Assembly (NCBI GenBank): GCA_017305135.1
Contig: JAFKNA010000019.1
Coordinates: forward strand, 1-64,000
From: Lysobacterales bacterium
GTDB lineage: Bacteria; Pseudomonadota; Gammaproteobacteria; Xanthomonadales; Rhodanobacteraceae
DNA length: 64,000 nucleotides
Direction: 5' to 3'
Shown here: positions 1-11,558 of the stretch, one piece after another
How positions within the stretch are numbered: the first letter of the stretch is position 1
Layout of the letters: each line of letters starts with the position of its first letter
Made by a program: the position numbers and the translations under genes
The notes under the pieces: model-generated
What the model saw: only the letters and a program-made list of their open reading frames with translations
The model's database searches: none
What the model was told of the DNA's origin: nothing

Positions 1-229
1 ACGCCGATACCGAGCGGACCACTCTCCTACACGGGTGCACACGTGCACACCACTGCGACGTCGGTCTCCACTCTCCGCGCGCCCTCAATCATGCATCCTG
101 TTTGCTCCGCGACAGCGCGCCGGCGAAGACGGGGGGACGTCTCCTACAAGGAATGCGGCGCCCGGTCTGGTGTAGGAGCGCACCTGGGCGCGACCCGGGC
201 CACGCGAGGCGCGGCGATGGCTGCGGCGC
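1..229. other. Left-edge intergenic DNA with small inverted repeats
   Basis: No gene is recognised here. CTCCTACA occurs at 24-31 and 141-148, and its reverse complement TGTAGGAG at 171-178, so the last two can pair across about 22 bases. GTGCAC AC GTGCAC lies at 35-48. Strings of this TGTAGGAGCG type are common in REP-like intergenic repeats of gammaproteobacteria. The stretch lies 3' of the Nudix gene. Confidence 0.4.
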
Positions 230-1180
230 TCAGGCCATGCCGCGCGCCCATAGGCCGCGCGTGGCGGCGATGCCCTGGGCGCCGGCCATGCGGGCCGCGT
301 CGAGGTCGTCGGACTCGAGTGCGCCGGCGGCGAAGACCGGCAGGCAGGCCGGGGCGACGAGCTCCTCGAAGCCTTCCCAGCCCAATCCTGCGCCGCCCTC
401 GCTGTCGAAGACGGGGGCGAGGATCGCGAAGTCGGCGCCGAGGCGTTCGGCTGTGGCCAGTTCCACGGCGTTCGCGCAGGACACGCCGAGCCAGCGGTCG
501 GCGGGCAGTGGCCGCTCCTCCAGGGTCGCGGCCAGAGCGGCGGGCAGGTGCACGCCGTCGAGGCCGAGCACGCCGGCGAGGCGCCAGTCCGCGTGCAGGA
601 GCAGCATGGCGCCGTAGGTCTGGCAGAGATTGCGTACGCTGCGCGCGGTGCGCGCGAGGCGTTCCAGCGGCCACTCGGGCAAGCGCAGCTGGATCAGCCG
701 GATGCCGAGCCGGCAGGCGCGCTCGATGCCGTGCATCAGGGCCTCGCCTTCGCCGGGTGGAAGCGGCGGCGTGACCAGGTAGCGGTCGGGCAGGCGCAGC
801 GCACGGATCACCGGGAGGTCGGCCGCCGGCATCGAGCCCGGATCGAGGTCCGCGGGAGCGACCCAGGCAAGCCGCTGGCGCTCGCGCGAGAGCGGGATGC
901 CTGACCAGGCGGTGACCTGCCAGACATGCAGCACGATGGTCTTTTCCGGATAGCGGTGCGGCACGGAAATCAGCGGATGCGCCGATTCGACGACGACGCC
1001 GGTTTCCTCGCGCAGCTCGCGCGCCAAGGCGTCGACGGCCAGCTCGCCGGGCTCGATCTTGCCGCCGGGGAATTCCCACAGGCCGGCAAGATGCCGCCCC
1101 GGCGTGCGCTCGGCGAGCAGCACGCGCCCGTGGCCGTCGCGGACCACGCCGGCGGCGACGTGGATCGTCCCACCGCTCAC
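230..1180 (-). CDS. Nudix hydrolase (MutT-type) fused to a ThiE-like domain
   Basis: The N-terminal ~130 residues are a MutT-type Nudix domain. The Nudix box starts at GGKIEPGE (about residues 39-46) and continues with RELREETG, the metal-binding core that hydrolyses oxidised dNTPs such as 8-oxo-dGTP. The remaining ~180 residues resemble a thiamine-phosphate synthase (TIM-barrel) fold, with HLPAAL, GVSCAN and GAQGIAATRG-like segments. This two-domain form is known in pseudomonads and xanthomonads next to secA. At 316 aa it is more than twice the length of E. coli MutT. The start is GTG (1180), preceded by AAAAGG. The gene begins 33 bp after secA on the same strand, so the two probably share a transcript. 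Whether the ThiE-like part is catalytic cannot be told by eye. Confidence 0.88.
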   Translation of the reverse strand: MSGGTIHVAAGVVRDGHGRVLLAERTPGRHLAGLWEFPGGKIEPGELAVDALARELREETGVVVESAHPLISVPHRYPEKTIVLHVWQVTAWSGIPLSRERQRLAWVAPADLDPGSMPAADLPVIRALRLPDRYLVTPPLPPGEGEALMHGIERACRLGIRLIQLRLPEWPLERLARTARSVRNLCQTYGAMLLLHADWRLAGVLGLDGVHLPAALAATLEERPLPADRWLGVSCANAVELATAERLGADFAILAPVFDSEGGAGLGWEGFEELVAPACLPVFAAGALESDDLDAARMAGAQGIAATRGLWARGMA

Positions 1181-1213
1181 CCTTTTGCGCTCAAGTCCTT
1201 GCCGCGGCCGCGC

Positions 1214-3979
<2,766 letters not shown>

Positions 3980-4300
3980 GGGGATGGCTTCGAATGGGAA
4001 ACGGATGGGCGCCTGCGCCTCACGAGGCGGGCACCCGGAAACGGGACCGCCCATCATAAGGCGGCAGCCGCTCAATAAAAACCCAGTTTGTGTTGCGCCA
4101 CGCCGGTTTCAAGGTTCGGTGGCGATGAGCCTGGTCGTAGGACGACCGTGGTCGCGACCGTGTCCTTTCGTCGCCTGCACGCACGCAACCGCTGCTGCAG
4201 GAGCGAGCCTGGCCGCGGCCGACGCCGCTGCGAACGCGGCGCGGGGTCGCCTGCAAGCAGGCCCCCGCAGCGATGGCACGGCAGCGACCGCGGGCGCCGT
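3980..4300. repeat. Intergenic region with REP-like hairpins
   Basis: There is no gene in this 321-bp gap between secA and the M23 gene. It is rich in short inverted repeats. The clearest, at 4241-4268, pairs GCGGGG..GCCTGC with GCAGGC..CCCCGC around a two-base AA loop, with a two-base bulge. A GCAGGAGCGAGCCTGG string at about 4199-4214 resembles REP-type repeats. No U-run follows, so it is not a classical terminator. The secA promoter and leader must lie here, but I see no convincing -35/-10 pair. Confidence 0.5.
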
Positions 4301-5242
4301 TCAGCCGCGCGCCACGTGCGCCTTGGCCTTGACGTAGCTCATCGGGTTCACGGCACGGCCGTTGCGCCACACCTCGAAATGGCAATGCGGGCCGGTCGAG
4401 CGGCCGGTCGAGCCGACCTTGGCGATCGCCTCGCCGGCGCGAACGCGCTGGCCGGGCCGGGCGATGAACGCCGAGGCGTGGGCGTAACGTGTCACGAAGC
4501 CGTTGCCGTGGTCGATCTCGATCACCTTACCGTAGCCGCTGCGGGTGTCAGCATAGGTGACCAGGCCATCGGCAACGGCAAGGATCGGGCTTCCCGACGG
4601 GGCTCCAAAGTCGACGCCAAGATGGACGCCGGAGTGGCCATTGATCGGATCGGTGCGGCCGCCGAAGCCGGACGAGATGTAGCCTTGCGCCACCGGCATG
4701 CCGCTCGGCAGCAGGGCCTTGTCGATCTCGCGGTCGCGCAGCAGGCTTTCGAGCACTTCGAGCTGGGTCAACTGGCGCTCGAACTCGTTGGCCAGGTCGT
4801 CCAGGCCCTGCTGGAACGGCAGCTCCGAGCCGGCCTCGGCCGGCAGTTCCGGGCCGCCGATGCCCGGCATCGAAGCGAAGTCGAATTCGCCATCGTCGAG
4901 CTTGCCGGCCTGGGTCAGGCGCTCGCCGAGGGCGTTGAGCCGGGTCGCCTGGGCCTGGAGCTGGCCGAGCTGCAGGGCCAGTGCGTCGAGGTTGCGGTGC
5001 GCGTCGCGCTCGAAGGAGGCGAGCTTCTCGCGCTGGCCGAGCAGCGACGTGCGCAGGTCCGAGATCTGCCTGAGCTCCTGCCGGCGCGGGCTCGCCACCA
5101 GCAGGGTGGCGGCGACGCCGATCGCCATGAAGAAGAGCGCCGCCAGGGCGATGCCGCCGGTGAGGGCCAGGCGCACGCGCCCGCGCTTCAGGTCGATGCT
5201 GCGTGGCAAGGTATGCGCATCGGGAACGATAATGATGTTCAT
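4301..5242 (-). CDS. M23-family murein peptidase (membrane-anchored)
   Basis: The product is 313 aa. An N-terminal transmembrane segment (about residues 25-48) is followed by a predicted coiled coil (about 50-100) and a C-terminal LytM/M23 domain. Metal ligands are visible in HLGVD and in the HCHFEV HxH motif, so it is probably an active zinc endopeptidase facing the periplasm. The start at 5242 (MNIIIVPDAHTLPRS) leaves 28 bp to the divergent dciA gene. An ATG at 5272 in frame would overlap the dciA start. Proteins of this kind next to secA and lpxC are conserved in Pseudomonas and xanthomonads. The precise substrate cross-link is unknown. Confidence 0.92.
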   Translation of the reverse strand: MNIIIVPDAHTLPRSIDLKRGRVRLALTGGIALAALFFMAIGVAATLLVASPRRQELRQISDLRTSLLGQREKLASFERDAHRNLDALALQLGQLQAQATRLNALGERLTQAGKLDDGEFDFASMPGIGGPELPAEAGSELPFQQGLDDLANEFERQLTQLEVLESLLRDREIDKALLPSGMPVAQGYISSGFGGRTDPINGHSGVHLGVDFGAPSGSPILAVADGLVTYADTRSGYGKVIEIDHGNGFVTRYAHASAFIARPGQRVRAGEAIAKVGSTGRSTGPHCHFEVWRNGRAVNPMSYVKAKAHVARG

Positions 5243-5270
5243 GTCGTAGATAGGCCGGGTTCGTATAGTC

Positions 5271-5726
5271 ATGTCGCCAAACCGCAAGCCGCTCCAGGAA
5301 TCCGCGCGCGGGCTACGTCCCGCTGCTGCGTGCATCGACCTTGATGCGATCGCCGGGCGCGCTCGCGCGCTCGACGCCCTGGATGACCGGCTGCGCCATC
5401 TTCTGCCCGCCGCGGTGGCGCGCGAGACCAGGCTCGGCGACATCCGCAACGGACGGCTTGTCTTCCTGGCGTCCAGTCCGACATGGGCCAGCCGCGTGCG
5501 GCTTTACCAGGCCATCCTCATGGCCGAGGCCTGCACCGCGCTGGGCGGCGCCGTCGAACGTTTCGCCGTGAAAGTGGCGCCTTTGCCGACCGTTCCCCCG
5601 GAACCGGCGAAGCCTAAACCGCTTTCCAGCGCCGCCGCGCAACACCTCCGCGCAGCGGCGAACGCGATCCAGGACCCGGAACTGAAGGCCCTGTATCTCG
5701 ATCTGGCATCCTTCGCCGAACGATGA
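5271..5726 (+). CDS. dciA: DciA/DUF721 family protein (replicative helicase operator)
   Basis: This 151-aa protein has the DUF721 core, with L..LLPAAVARETRLGDIRNG and FLASSPTWASRVR at about residues 40-85. DUF721 proteins are DciA, the ancestral bacterial DnaB helicase loader found where phage-derived DnaC is absent. The gene is transcribed divergently from the M23 gene and convergently with lpxC, a context shared with Pseudomonas. No clear ribosome binding site precedes the ATG. TATAGT ends only two bases before the start codon, so either a leaderless transcript or a start slightly off this one is possible. Confidence 0.85.
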   Translation: MSPNRKPLQESARGLRPAAACIDLDAIAGRARALDALDDRLRHLLPAAVARETRLGDIRNGRLVFLASSPTWASRVRLYQAILMAEACTALGGAVERFAVKVAPLPTVPPEPAKPKPLSSAAAQHLRAAANAIQDPELKALYLDLASFAER

Positions 5727-5735
5727 ATCCAAACC

Positions 5736-5754
5736 CGGGAACCGCCGGTTCCCG
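5736..5754. terminator. Hairpin between convergent dciA and lpxC
   Basis: CGGGAACC and GGTTCCCG form an 8-bp perfect stem around a 3-base GCC loop, ten bases after the dciA stop. There is no long T-run on either side (CTTCCCC in one direction, GGGTTTGG in the other). It may therefore stop or stabilise transcripts in both directions rather than act as a strong intrinsic terminator. Confidence 0.45.
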
Positions 5755-5820
5755 CTTCCCCTCGAGGCCAGGGCTCCTGCGGAGCCGGCCGTCCTGCAAC
5801 TTTCTGGTTATGGGTGCCGC

Positions 5821-6732
5821 TCAGACCGCCTGCGCCGGGTGGACGTAGGAAATCGGTGCCGAATGCTCGTCCTCGAAGCTGACTTCTTCCCACGCCGAGG
5901 CATCGGCGATCAACGTGCGCAGGAGCTTGTTGTTGAGCTCGTGGCCCGACTTGTAGCCGTAGAAGGCGCCGATCAGGCTGTGGCCCAGCAGATAGAGATC
6001 GCCGATCGCGTCGAGGATCTTGTGCTTGACGAACTCGTCCTCGTAGCGCAGGCCATCCTCGTTGAGGACGCGGTAGTCGTCCAGCACGATGGCGTTGTCC
6101 ATCGAGGCGCCAAAGGCGAGGTTGCGCTCGCGCAGCATCTCGATGTCGCGCATGAAACCGAAGGTGCGCGCACGGCTGACTTCCTTGACGAAGGAGGTCG
6201 TCGAGAAGTCGATCTCCGAGGTCGAAGTGCGCTTGGTGAACATCGGATGGTTGAAGTCGATCGAGAAGCCGACCTTGAAGCCGTCGAACGGCTCGAAGCG
6301 CGCCCACTTGTCGCCCTCGCGCACGGTGACGGTCTTCTTGATGCGGATGAAGCGCTTGGCCTTGGCCTGCTCCTCGATCCCGGCCGACTGCAGCAGGAAC
6401 ACGAATGGGCCCGCGCTGCCATCCATGATCGGCACTTCCGGCGCGGAAAGATCCACGTAGGCGTTGTCGATGCCCAGGCCCGCCATCGCCGAGAGCAGGT
6501 GCTCGACCGTCGCGATGCGGACGTCGCCCTTGACCAGGGTGGTGGATAGACGGGTGTCGCCGACGTTCTCGCAACAGGAGCGGATTTCCACGGGATCGGG
6601 CAGGTCGACGCGGCGGAACACGATGCCGGTATCGACTGCGGCCGGCCGCAAGGTCATGTACACCTTGTCACCCGTATGGAGACCCACGCCCGTCGCCCTG
6701 ATGACGTTCTTGAGCGTGCGCTGTCTGATCAT
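5821..6732 (-). CDS. lpxC: UDP-3-O-acyl-N-acetylglucosamine deacetylase LpxC
   Basis: LpxC carries out the committed, zinc-dependent deacetylation step of lipid A synthesis in the cytosol. The 303-aa product has H78 in [13 protein letters not shown]237 and D241 in HKILDAIGD, and H264 in KSGHELNN. These match E. coli zinc ligands His79, His238 and Asp242 and catalytic His265. The start at 6732 ([15 protein letters not shown]) is preceded by AGAAGAA. The upstream in-frame extension has no family similarity. It follows ftsZ on the same strand after a 233-bp gap with hairpins, the usual end of the dcw region. Confidence 0.97.
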   Translation of the reverse strand: MIRQRTLKNVIRATGVGLHTGDKVYMTLRPAAVDTGIVFRRVDLPDPVEIRSCCENVGDTRLSTTLVKGDVRIATVEHLLSAMAGLGIDNAYVDLSAPEVPIMDGSAGPFVFLLQSAGIEEQAKAKRFIRIKKTVTVREGDKWARFEPFDGFKVGFSIDFNHPMFTKRTSTSEIDFSTTSFVKEVSRARTFGFMRDIEMLRERNLAFGASMDNAIVLDDYRVLNEDGLRYEDEFVKHKILDAIGDLYLLGHSLIGAFYGYKSGHELNNKLLRTLIADASAWEEVSFEDEHSAPISYVHPAQAV

Positions 6733-6830
6733 TTCTTCTGCTGTACCCCTGGGGCAGGGCTGACAAAACGCCGCGAGCGTAGCACAGCGGTTTTGGCGAG
6801 AAAAGTTGAACGATGCGCCGACCCGACACA

Positions 6831-6850
6831 CTGTTGCGCTTGCGCAACAG
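6831..6850. other. Perfect 9-bp hairpin upstream of lpxC
   Basis: CTGTTGCGC and GCGCAACAG are exact complements separated by two bases (TT). The hairpin lies about 100 bp upstream of the lpxC start, in the ftsZ-lpxC gap. It could be an operator half-site pair or an RNA stem. No protein can be named. Confidence 0.45.
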
Positions 6851-6887
6851 ACCGTGCGCCCGAATCCCGCCGCTGCGCGCCGCGCGT

Positions 6888-6917
6888 GCCGCCATCCTGA
6901 CGCCACAGGATGGCGGC
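6888..6917. terminator. Perfect 12-bp hairpin after ftsZ
   Basis: GCCGCCATCCTG and CAGGATGGCGGC are exact complements around a 6-base loop, 48 bp beyond the ftsZ stop in the direction of transcription. No T-run follows. This may attenuate read-through from the dcw operon into lpxC or protect the ftsZ mRNA 3' end. Confidence 0.5.
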
Positions 6918-6965
6918 CGCGTCAAAACGCCGCGGGATCGTGGCCCTTGCGGACGGCGCCGCCGC

Positions 6966-8153
6966 TCAGTCGGCCTGGCGGCGCAGGAAGGCCGGGATGT
7001 CGAGGTAGTCGCCCGCGGCCTCGGCGGCCGGCGCGACCGCACGCTCCGGTTCCGCTCGCAGCGCCTGGCCGGGAATGCCGAGATAGTCGACCTCGCCGGT
7101 ACTGGCGTTGCGCACGACACGCATGGGCGGGCGCTGCGCCACCGCCGGCGGGCGCTCCCGCTCGCGCTCGCCGCGCGACGGCACCCGCGCCGGCATGCGG
7201 TTGAGGCCGGTGGCGACCACGGTCACGCGCAGTTCGTCCTTGAGCTCGGGATCGAGCGCGGTGCCGATGACCACGGTGGCGTCCTCGCTGGCGAACTCGT
7301 GCACCGCGTGGCCGATCTCGTCGAACTCGCGCATGGTGAGGTTGTTGCCGGCGGTGACGTTGACCAGGATGCCGCAGGCGCCGGAGAGGTTGACGTCGTC
7401 GAGCAGCGGATTGCTGATCGCGGCATCGGCCGCAGCGCTGGCGCGGTCGTCGCCCTTGGCGGTGCCCGAACCCATCATCGCCATGCCCATTTCGCTCATC
7501 ACGGTGCGCACGTCGGCGAAGTCGACGTTGATGAGGCCCGGGCGGGTGATGAGATCGGCAATGCCCTGCACCGCGCCGAGCAGCACGTCATTGGCGGACT
7601 TGAATGCGCTGAGCAGGGTCACGTCGCGGCCGAGCACGGTGAGGAGCTTCTCGTTGGGCACCGTGATCAGCGAGTCGCAATACTGGGTGAGGTCCTCGAT
7701 CCCCTTCAGCGCCACCTGCATGCGGCGGCGGCCCTCGAACGGGAACGGCTTGGTCACCACCGCGACAGTGAGGATGCCAAGCTCCTTGGCCATCTGCGCC
7801 ACCACCGGCGCCGCGCCGGTGCCGGTGCCGCCGCCCATGCCGGCAGTGATGAAGGCCATGTCGGCGCCCTGCAGGAGCTCGACGATCCGTTCGCGGTCCT
7901 CCAGCGCGGCCTGGCGGCCGACCTCCGGGTTGGCGCCGGCGCCGAGCCCCTTGGTGACATTGCCGCCGAGCTGCAGGGTGAGATCCGCGCCGCTGCCCTT
8001 GAGCGCCTGCGCATCGGTGTTGGCACAGATGAAATCGACGCCGCCGACGCCGGCCTGCAGCATGTGGCCGACTGCGTTGCCGCCGCCGCCGCCAATGCCG
8101 ATGACCTTGATGACCGCGTTGGGCGCAAGGGCTTCGATGAGTTCAAAGTTCAT
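6966..8153 (-). CDS. ftsZ: Cell division GTPase FtsZ
   Basis: FtsZ is the tubulin-like GTPase that forms the cytokinetic ring. The 395-aa product has the N-terminal nucleotide loop [11 protein letters not shown], the tubulin signature [10 protein letters not shown] (residues 107-116), a Gly/Arg-rich linker, and a C-terminal conserved peptide ending in [13 protein letters not shown], which binds FtsA and ZipA-type anchors. The start ATG at 8153 has a strong GGAGGAAGG ribosome site. Unlike most junctions of this cluster, ftsA and ftsZ are separated by 287 bp that contain a hexamer tandem repeat and part of a dispersed repeat. Confidence 0.98.
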   Translation of the reverse strand: MNFELIEALAPNAVIKVIGIGGGGGNAVGHMLQAGVGGVDFICANTDAQALKGSGADLTLQLGGNVTKGLGAGANPEVGRQAALEDRERIVELLQGADMAFITAGMGGGTGTGAAPVVAQMAKELGILTVAVVTKPFPFEGRRRMQVALKGIEDLTQYCDSLITVPNEKLLTVLGRDVTLLSAFKSANDVLLGAVQGIADLITRPGLINVDFADVRTVMSEMGMAMMGSGTAKGDDRASAAADAAISNPLLDDVNLSGACGILVNVTAGNNLTMREFDEIGHAVHEFASEDATVVIGTALDPELKDELRVTVVATGLNRMPARVPSRGERERERPPAVAQRPPMRVVRNASTGEVDYLGIPGQALRAEPERAVAPAAEAAGDYLDIPAFLRRQAD

Positions 8154-8320
8154 GTTTCCTTCCTCCGCAAGTGGTGTTGCCTGTGTTTCCTTGTCGTTGC
8201 CGGATTACGGTTCTCGCCCGGAACCCGTCCGCGCGGCTGGCGTGCCGCGCCGCGACCGTTTCGGTCGCCATGCTGTTCCCGCTCCCTGCTGCCCTCGCTC
8301 CTGCTCCTGCTCTCGCCCCT

Positions 8321-8400
8321 GCTTTGCCTTTGCTTTTGCTTTTGCTTTTGCTTTTGCTTTTGCTTTTGCTTTTGCTTTTGCTTTTGCTTTTGCTCTTGCT
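8321..8400. repeat. Hexanucleotide tandem repeat (TTTTGC)10
   Basis: Ten perfect TTTTGC units run from 8334 to 8393, with degenerate units on both sides (CCTTTGC before, TCTTGC after). On the coding (minus) strand this is (GCAAAA)10, between ftsA and ftsZ, about 180 bp upstream of the ftsZ start. Reading frames across it give only Leu or Cys/Phe repeats and are not genes. Such simple repeats can change length by slippage. Confidence 0.95.
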
Positions 8401-8404
8401 TTGA

Positions 8405-8437
8405 CGATTCCCTATTCCCTATTCCCGATTCCCGGCC
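8405..8437. repeat. Half copy of the GATTCCC dispersed repeat
   Basis: This is a run of GATTCCC/TATTCCC heptamers ending CCCGG, just 3 bp from the ftsA stop. It matches one arm of the inverted-repeat element found at 9677, 50570, 52023, 53431, 54899 and 55731. No opposing arm is seen nearby, so it is probably a partial copy. Confidence 0.75.
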
Positions 8438-8440
8438 CCC

Positions 8441-9673
8441 CTAGAATTCACCCCTGAACCAGTTCGTCACCCGGTTCCACAGGCCGCCCACGGCGCCACT
8501 CGGAGCCGGTGCGCTGCGCGCGCCGCCCTGCCGGCTGCCATAGAGAAGGAGGCCGACGCCGGTGGCCTGCATCGGGCTGGCCACCACGTCGGCAAGCCCG
8601 CTGACGTGCTGCGGGATGCCGAGGCGCACCGGCATGTGGAACATCTCCTCGGCGAGATCCAGCGCGCCCTCCATGCGTGCCGCGCCGCCGGTCAGCACCA
8701 CGCCGGCGCGCACCAGTTCCTCGCGGCCGCTGCGGCGCAGGTCCGCCTGCACCATCTCGAAGATTTCCTCGTAGCGCGGCTGCACCGCCTCGGCGAGGTT
8801 CTGCCGCGCGAGGCGGCGCGGCGGCCGGTCGCCGACGCTCGGCACCTGGATGGTTTCCTCGGCATGCGCGAGCTGCGCCAGCGCACAGGCGTAGCGCACC
8901 TTGATTTCCTCGGCGTGCGCGGTCGGCGTGCGCATCATGTGTGCGATGTCCGAGGTCACCTGGTCGCCGCCGATGGCGAGCGAGGCGGTGTGGCGGAGCG
9001 CGCCGCCGGTGAAGATGGCGATATCGGTGGTGCCGGCGCCGATGTCGACCAGGCATACGCCAAGCTCGCGCTCGTCGGCGGTCAGCACCGCGCGCGCCGA
9101 GGCCACCGCCGCCGGCAGCAGTTCGTCGACGGTAAGCCCGCAGCGGTTGATGCATTTGCTGATGTTCTGGATCGCGCTGGCCGCGCCGGTGACCAGGTGC
9201 ACGCTGGCCTCCAGGCGCACGCCGGACATGCCGATCGGGTGGCGGATGCCCTCCTGGCCGTCGATCAGGTATTCCTGCGGCTCGCGGTAGAGCACGCTGC
9301 GGTCGGCCGGAATGGCGATCGCGCAGGCCGAGTTCAGCACCGCGTCCATGTCCGCCGCGCTGACCTCCTTGTCGCGGATCGGCGCGGTGCCGTGGCTGTT
9401 CTCGTCCTTGATGTGGCTGCCGGCGATGGAGGCGTACACCGAGCGGATCTGGCAGCCGGCCATGAGTTCGGCCTCCTCGATCGCGCGCTGGATGGAATGC
9501 ACCGTGGACTCGATGTCGACCACCACGCCGCGCTTGAGGCCGTGCGCCTGGTGCGAGCCGATGCCGATGACCTCGATCGGCTCGCCCGGCGCATGCTCGC
9601 CGACGATGGCGACGATCTTGGAGGTGCCGACGTCGAGGCCGACGATGAGGTTCTTGTCGGGCTTGCGGTTCAT
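8441..9673 (-). CDS. ftsA: Cell division protein FtsA
   Basis: FtsA is the actin-like ATPase that tethers FtsZ filaments to the inner membrane. The 410-aa product starts [19 protein letters not shown] (phosphate-1 loop), has the 1C domain early in the chain, GAGTTDIA as second phosphate loop and LTGGAARMEG as the adenosine loop. It ends with a short amphipathic helix, NRVTNWFRGEF, for membrane binding. The ATG at 9673 overlaps the ftsQ stop as ATGA. No Shine-Dalgarno is visible because the dispersed repeat begins directly upstream, so translation may depend on coupling to ftsQ. Confidence 0.97.
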   Translation of the reverse strand: MNRKPDKNLIVGLDVGTSKIVAIVGEHAPGEPIEVIGIGSHQAHGLKRGVVVDIESTVHSIQRAIEEAELMAGCQIRSVYASIAGSHIKDENSHGTAPIRDKEVSAADMDAVLNSACAIAIPADRSVLYREPQEYLIDGQEGIRHPIGMSGVRLEASVHLVTGAASAIQNISKCINRCGLTVDELLPAAVASARAVLTADERELGVCLVDIGAGTTDIAIFTGGALRHTASLAIGGDQVTSDIAHMMRTPTAHAEEIKVRYACALAQLAHAEETIQVPSVGDRPPRRLARQNLAEAVQPRYEEIFEMVQADLRRSGREELVRAGVVLTGGAARMEGALDLAEEMFHMPVRLGIPQHVSGLADVVASPMQATGVGLLLYGSRQGGARSAPAPSGAVGGLWNRVTNWFRGEF

Positions 9674-10554
9674 AGCGGCCGGGAATCGGGAATGGGGAAT
9701 GGGGAATGGAAAAAGCTGGAGCTGGCCACAGGAAATCGGGAAAGCGCGAGCAGGCCGGACCGGATGGCCCGCTCCTCGTCGTCGCTTGAGGCGACGGCAC
9801 CGCGAGCGGGTTCTTGACCATTCCCGATTCCCGATTCCCCATTCCCGGCTCCCGCAGGCGCCCACTGCACCGCGAAGCCGTTCTCGTAGCGGAGATCGAT
9901 GGCGAGCGGCGGCCCGGCATGGCTGCCGGCGAGGCGCGGCCAGACATCGAGGAAGCGGCGCAGGCGTGCGCGGGGCTTCTCGCGGCCGAGGTCGAGGACC
10001 ACGCCCGAGTCGAGCTTCAGCCGCCATCCGCCGCGCGGCGAGAGTCCGACCCCGTCGACGACGAGGCCGCTGCCAGCAAGCTCGGCCCGGCTTTCCGAAT
10101 AGAAGGACAACACCTCGGCGACCCGCTCGTCGGGCCCGCCCAGTCGCGGCAGGGACTCGAGGCCGGTGGCGCCGGCGACCTCGAACAGGGCACCCTTGCG
10201 GCTCACCAGGCGATCCTCGCCCCAGCGGGCGAAGGCGTGGCGCTCGTGCACCACCAGCTCGATGGCGTCCGGCCAGCGCTTGCGGACCTCGGCGCGCTCC
10301 ACCCAGGGCAGGGCGACCACGGCCCTTCGGACCACATCGGGCTGCACCGCGAAGAATCCCGCGCCGAGCAGCGGCTGCACCGCGGCGCGGACCTCGGCCG
10401 CGTCGACCTGCCGGAACTCGGCCTTGACCACGATCTGGCGCACCGGCCAGCGCCCGCTGGCCAGCCAGCCGTTCAACACCGCCACGAAGGGCAGCGCGAC
10501 CAGCGCCAGCGCCAGTGCCCAGGCCGCCATGCGCGCCAGCACGTCGCCGCTCAT
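9670..10554 (-). CDS. ftsQ: Cell division protein FtsQ with repeat-encoded C-terminal tail
   Basis: FtsQ is a bitopic divisome protein with a periplasmic POTRA domain and a beta domain that recruits FtsL and FtsB. A transmembrane helix at about residues 9-30 is followed by POTRA ([21 protein letters not shown]) and the beta domain, which ends near [15 protein letters not shown] at about residue 232, where E. coli FtsQ also ends its structured part. The remaining ~60 residues, ending FPIPDSRPL, are encoded by an inserted dispersed repeat and have no family similarity. The start at 10554 ([12 protein letters not shown]) overlaps the ddlB stop as ATGA, and the stop overlaps ftsA as ATGA. Confidence 0.94.
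   Translation of the reverse strand: MSGDVLARMAAWALALALVALPFVAVLNGWLASGRWPVRQIVVKAEFRQVDAAEVRAAVQPLLGAGFFAVQPDVVRRAVVALPWVERAEVRKRWPDAIELVVHERHAFARWGEDRLVSRKGALFEVAGATGLESLPRLGGPDERVAEVLSFYSESRAELAGSGLVVDGVGLSPRGGWRLKLDSGVVLDLGREKPRARLRRFLDVWPRLAGSHAGPPLAIDLRYENGFAVQWAPAGAGNGESGIGNGQEPARGAVASSDDEERAIRSGLLALSRFPVASSSFFHSPFPIPDSRPL
9677..9848. repeat. Dispersed inverted repeat inside the 3' end of ftsQ
   Basis: The left arm at 9681-9709 is a run of GGGAATC/GGGAATG heptamers. The right arm at 9818-9848 is the complementary run of GATTCCC units ending CCGG. About 110 bp of unique sequence lies between them. The element falls within the ftsQ coding sequence and abuts the ftsA start codon, so it is translated as the last ~58 residues of FtsQ. 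Confidence 0.88.
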
Positions 10555-11558
10555 GGTGCGCCCTCCCCGGCCGCCGGCGCGAAGCTGGTTTCCAGCACGC
10601 GCCAGCACAGCTCCTCGAAACCGATGCCGAGCGTGGCCGCGGCCTTGGGCACCAGCGAATGGCTGGTCATGCCCGGCGCCGTGTTGACCTCGAGCAGGAA
10701 GTTCCGCCCCTGGCGGTCGCGCATGACATCCACGCGCCCCCAGCCGGAGCAGCCGAGCGCCTGGAACGCTGCCAGCGCCAGCGCGCCGATCGCGGCCTCC
10801 GCCTCGCCTTCGAGCCCGGGGCAGAGGTACTGGGTGTCTTCGGCGACGTACTTGGCGTGGTAGTCGTAGAAGGCGCCCTTCGGCACGATGCGGATCGACG
10901 GCAGCGCGACGCCGCCGAGCACGGCGACGGTGAGCTCGTCACCCTCGATCAGCTCCTCGACGAGCAGGTCGCCGGGATAGCGCGCTGCCAGCTCGGCGGC
11001 GGCGGCAAGATCCTCCGCGCGGAACACGCGGCTGATGCCGACGCTGGAGCCTTCCGAGGCCGGCTTCACGATTACCGGCAGGCCGAGTTCGTCGGCGGCG
11101 GCGGCCACTCCGGCCCGACCGGCGCCACGCCGCAGCGGCACGAAGCGCGGCGTCGGCAGGCGCTCGGCGATCCACACCTGCTTGCTGCGGATCTTGTCCA
11201 TCGACAGCGCCGAGCCGAGCACGCCCGAACCCGTGTACGGCACGTGCAGCGACTCCAGCGCACCCTGCAGCACGCCATCCTCGCCACCGCCATGCTGGCC
11301 ATGGAGGATGTTGAAGACGCGCGCGTAGTGGCCGGCGCGCAGGGCGTCGAGCAGGGCCGGAATGCCGTCCACCGCGTGCGCGTCGATGCCGCGCGCGCGC
11401 AGCGCCGCGAGCACGTTGCGGCCGGAGTCGAGCGACACCTCGCGTTCGCTGGACTGGCCGCCCATGACCACCGCGACGCGCCCGAAGGCGCCGGGATCAG
11501 TCGCCCGCGGCGCGGGAAGGGCGGCGGCGCGGCCGGGATTGGACAGGGCGGACGTCAT
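10551..11558 (-). CDS. ddlB: D-alanine--D-alanine ligase
   Basis: Ddl makes the D-Ala-D-Ala dipeptide for peptidoglycan in the cytosol. The 335-aa ATP-grasp protein has [17 protein letters not shown] near the N-terminus, the [18 protein letters not shown]-binding loop, and the C-terminal [16 protein letters not shown] motif that positions Mg2+ and the second D-Ala. The N-terminal ~25 residues before RVAVVMGG are longer than usual. The ATG at 11558 overlaps the murC stop as ATGA, which supports this start. Confidence 0.97.
   Translation of the reverse strand: MTSALSNPGRAAALPAPRATDPGAFGRVAVVMGGQSSEREVSLDSGRNVLAALRARGIDAHAVDGIPALLDALRAGHYARVFNILHGQHGGGEDGVLQGALESLHVPYTGSGVLGSALSMDKIRSKQVWIAERLPTPRFVPLRRGAGRAGVAAAADELGLPVIVKPASEGSSVGISRVFRAEDLAAAAELAARYPGDLLVEELIEGDELTVAVLGGVALPSIRIVPKGAFYDYHAKYVAEDTQYLCPGLEGEAEAAIGALALAAFQALGCSGWGRVDVMRDRQGRNFLLEVNTAPGMTSHSLVPKAAATLGIGFEELCWRVLETSFAPAAGEGAP

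Noticed and set aside
127-142. Two abutting met-box-like octamers, AGACGGGG and GGACGTCT, near the left edge
   Set aside because: The second is a 7-of-8 match but the first only 5 of 8. The site lies at the 3' side of the Nudix gene with no methionine gene in view, so it may be chance.
8171-8404. Plus-strand frame ending in a run of leucines
   Set aside because: It is only the translation of the TTTTGC tandem repeat, with no start context or homology.
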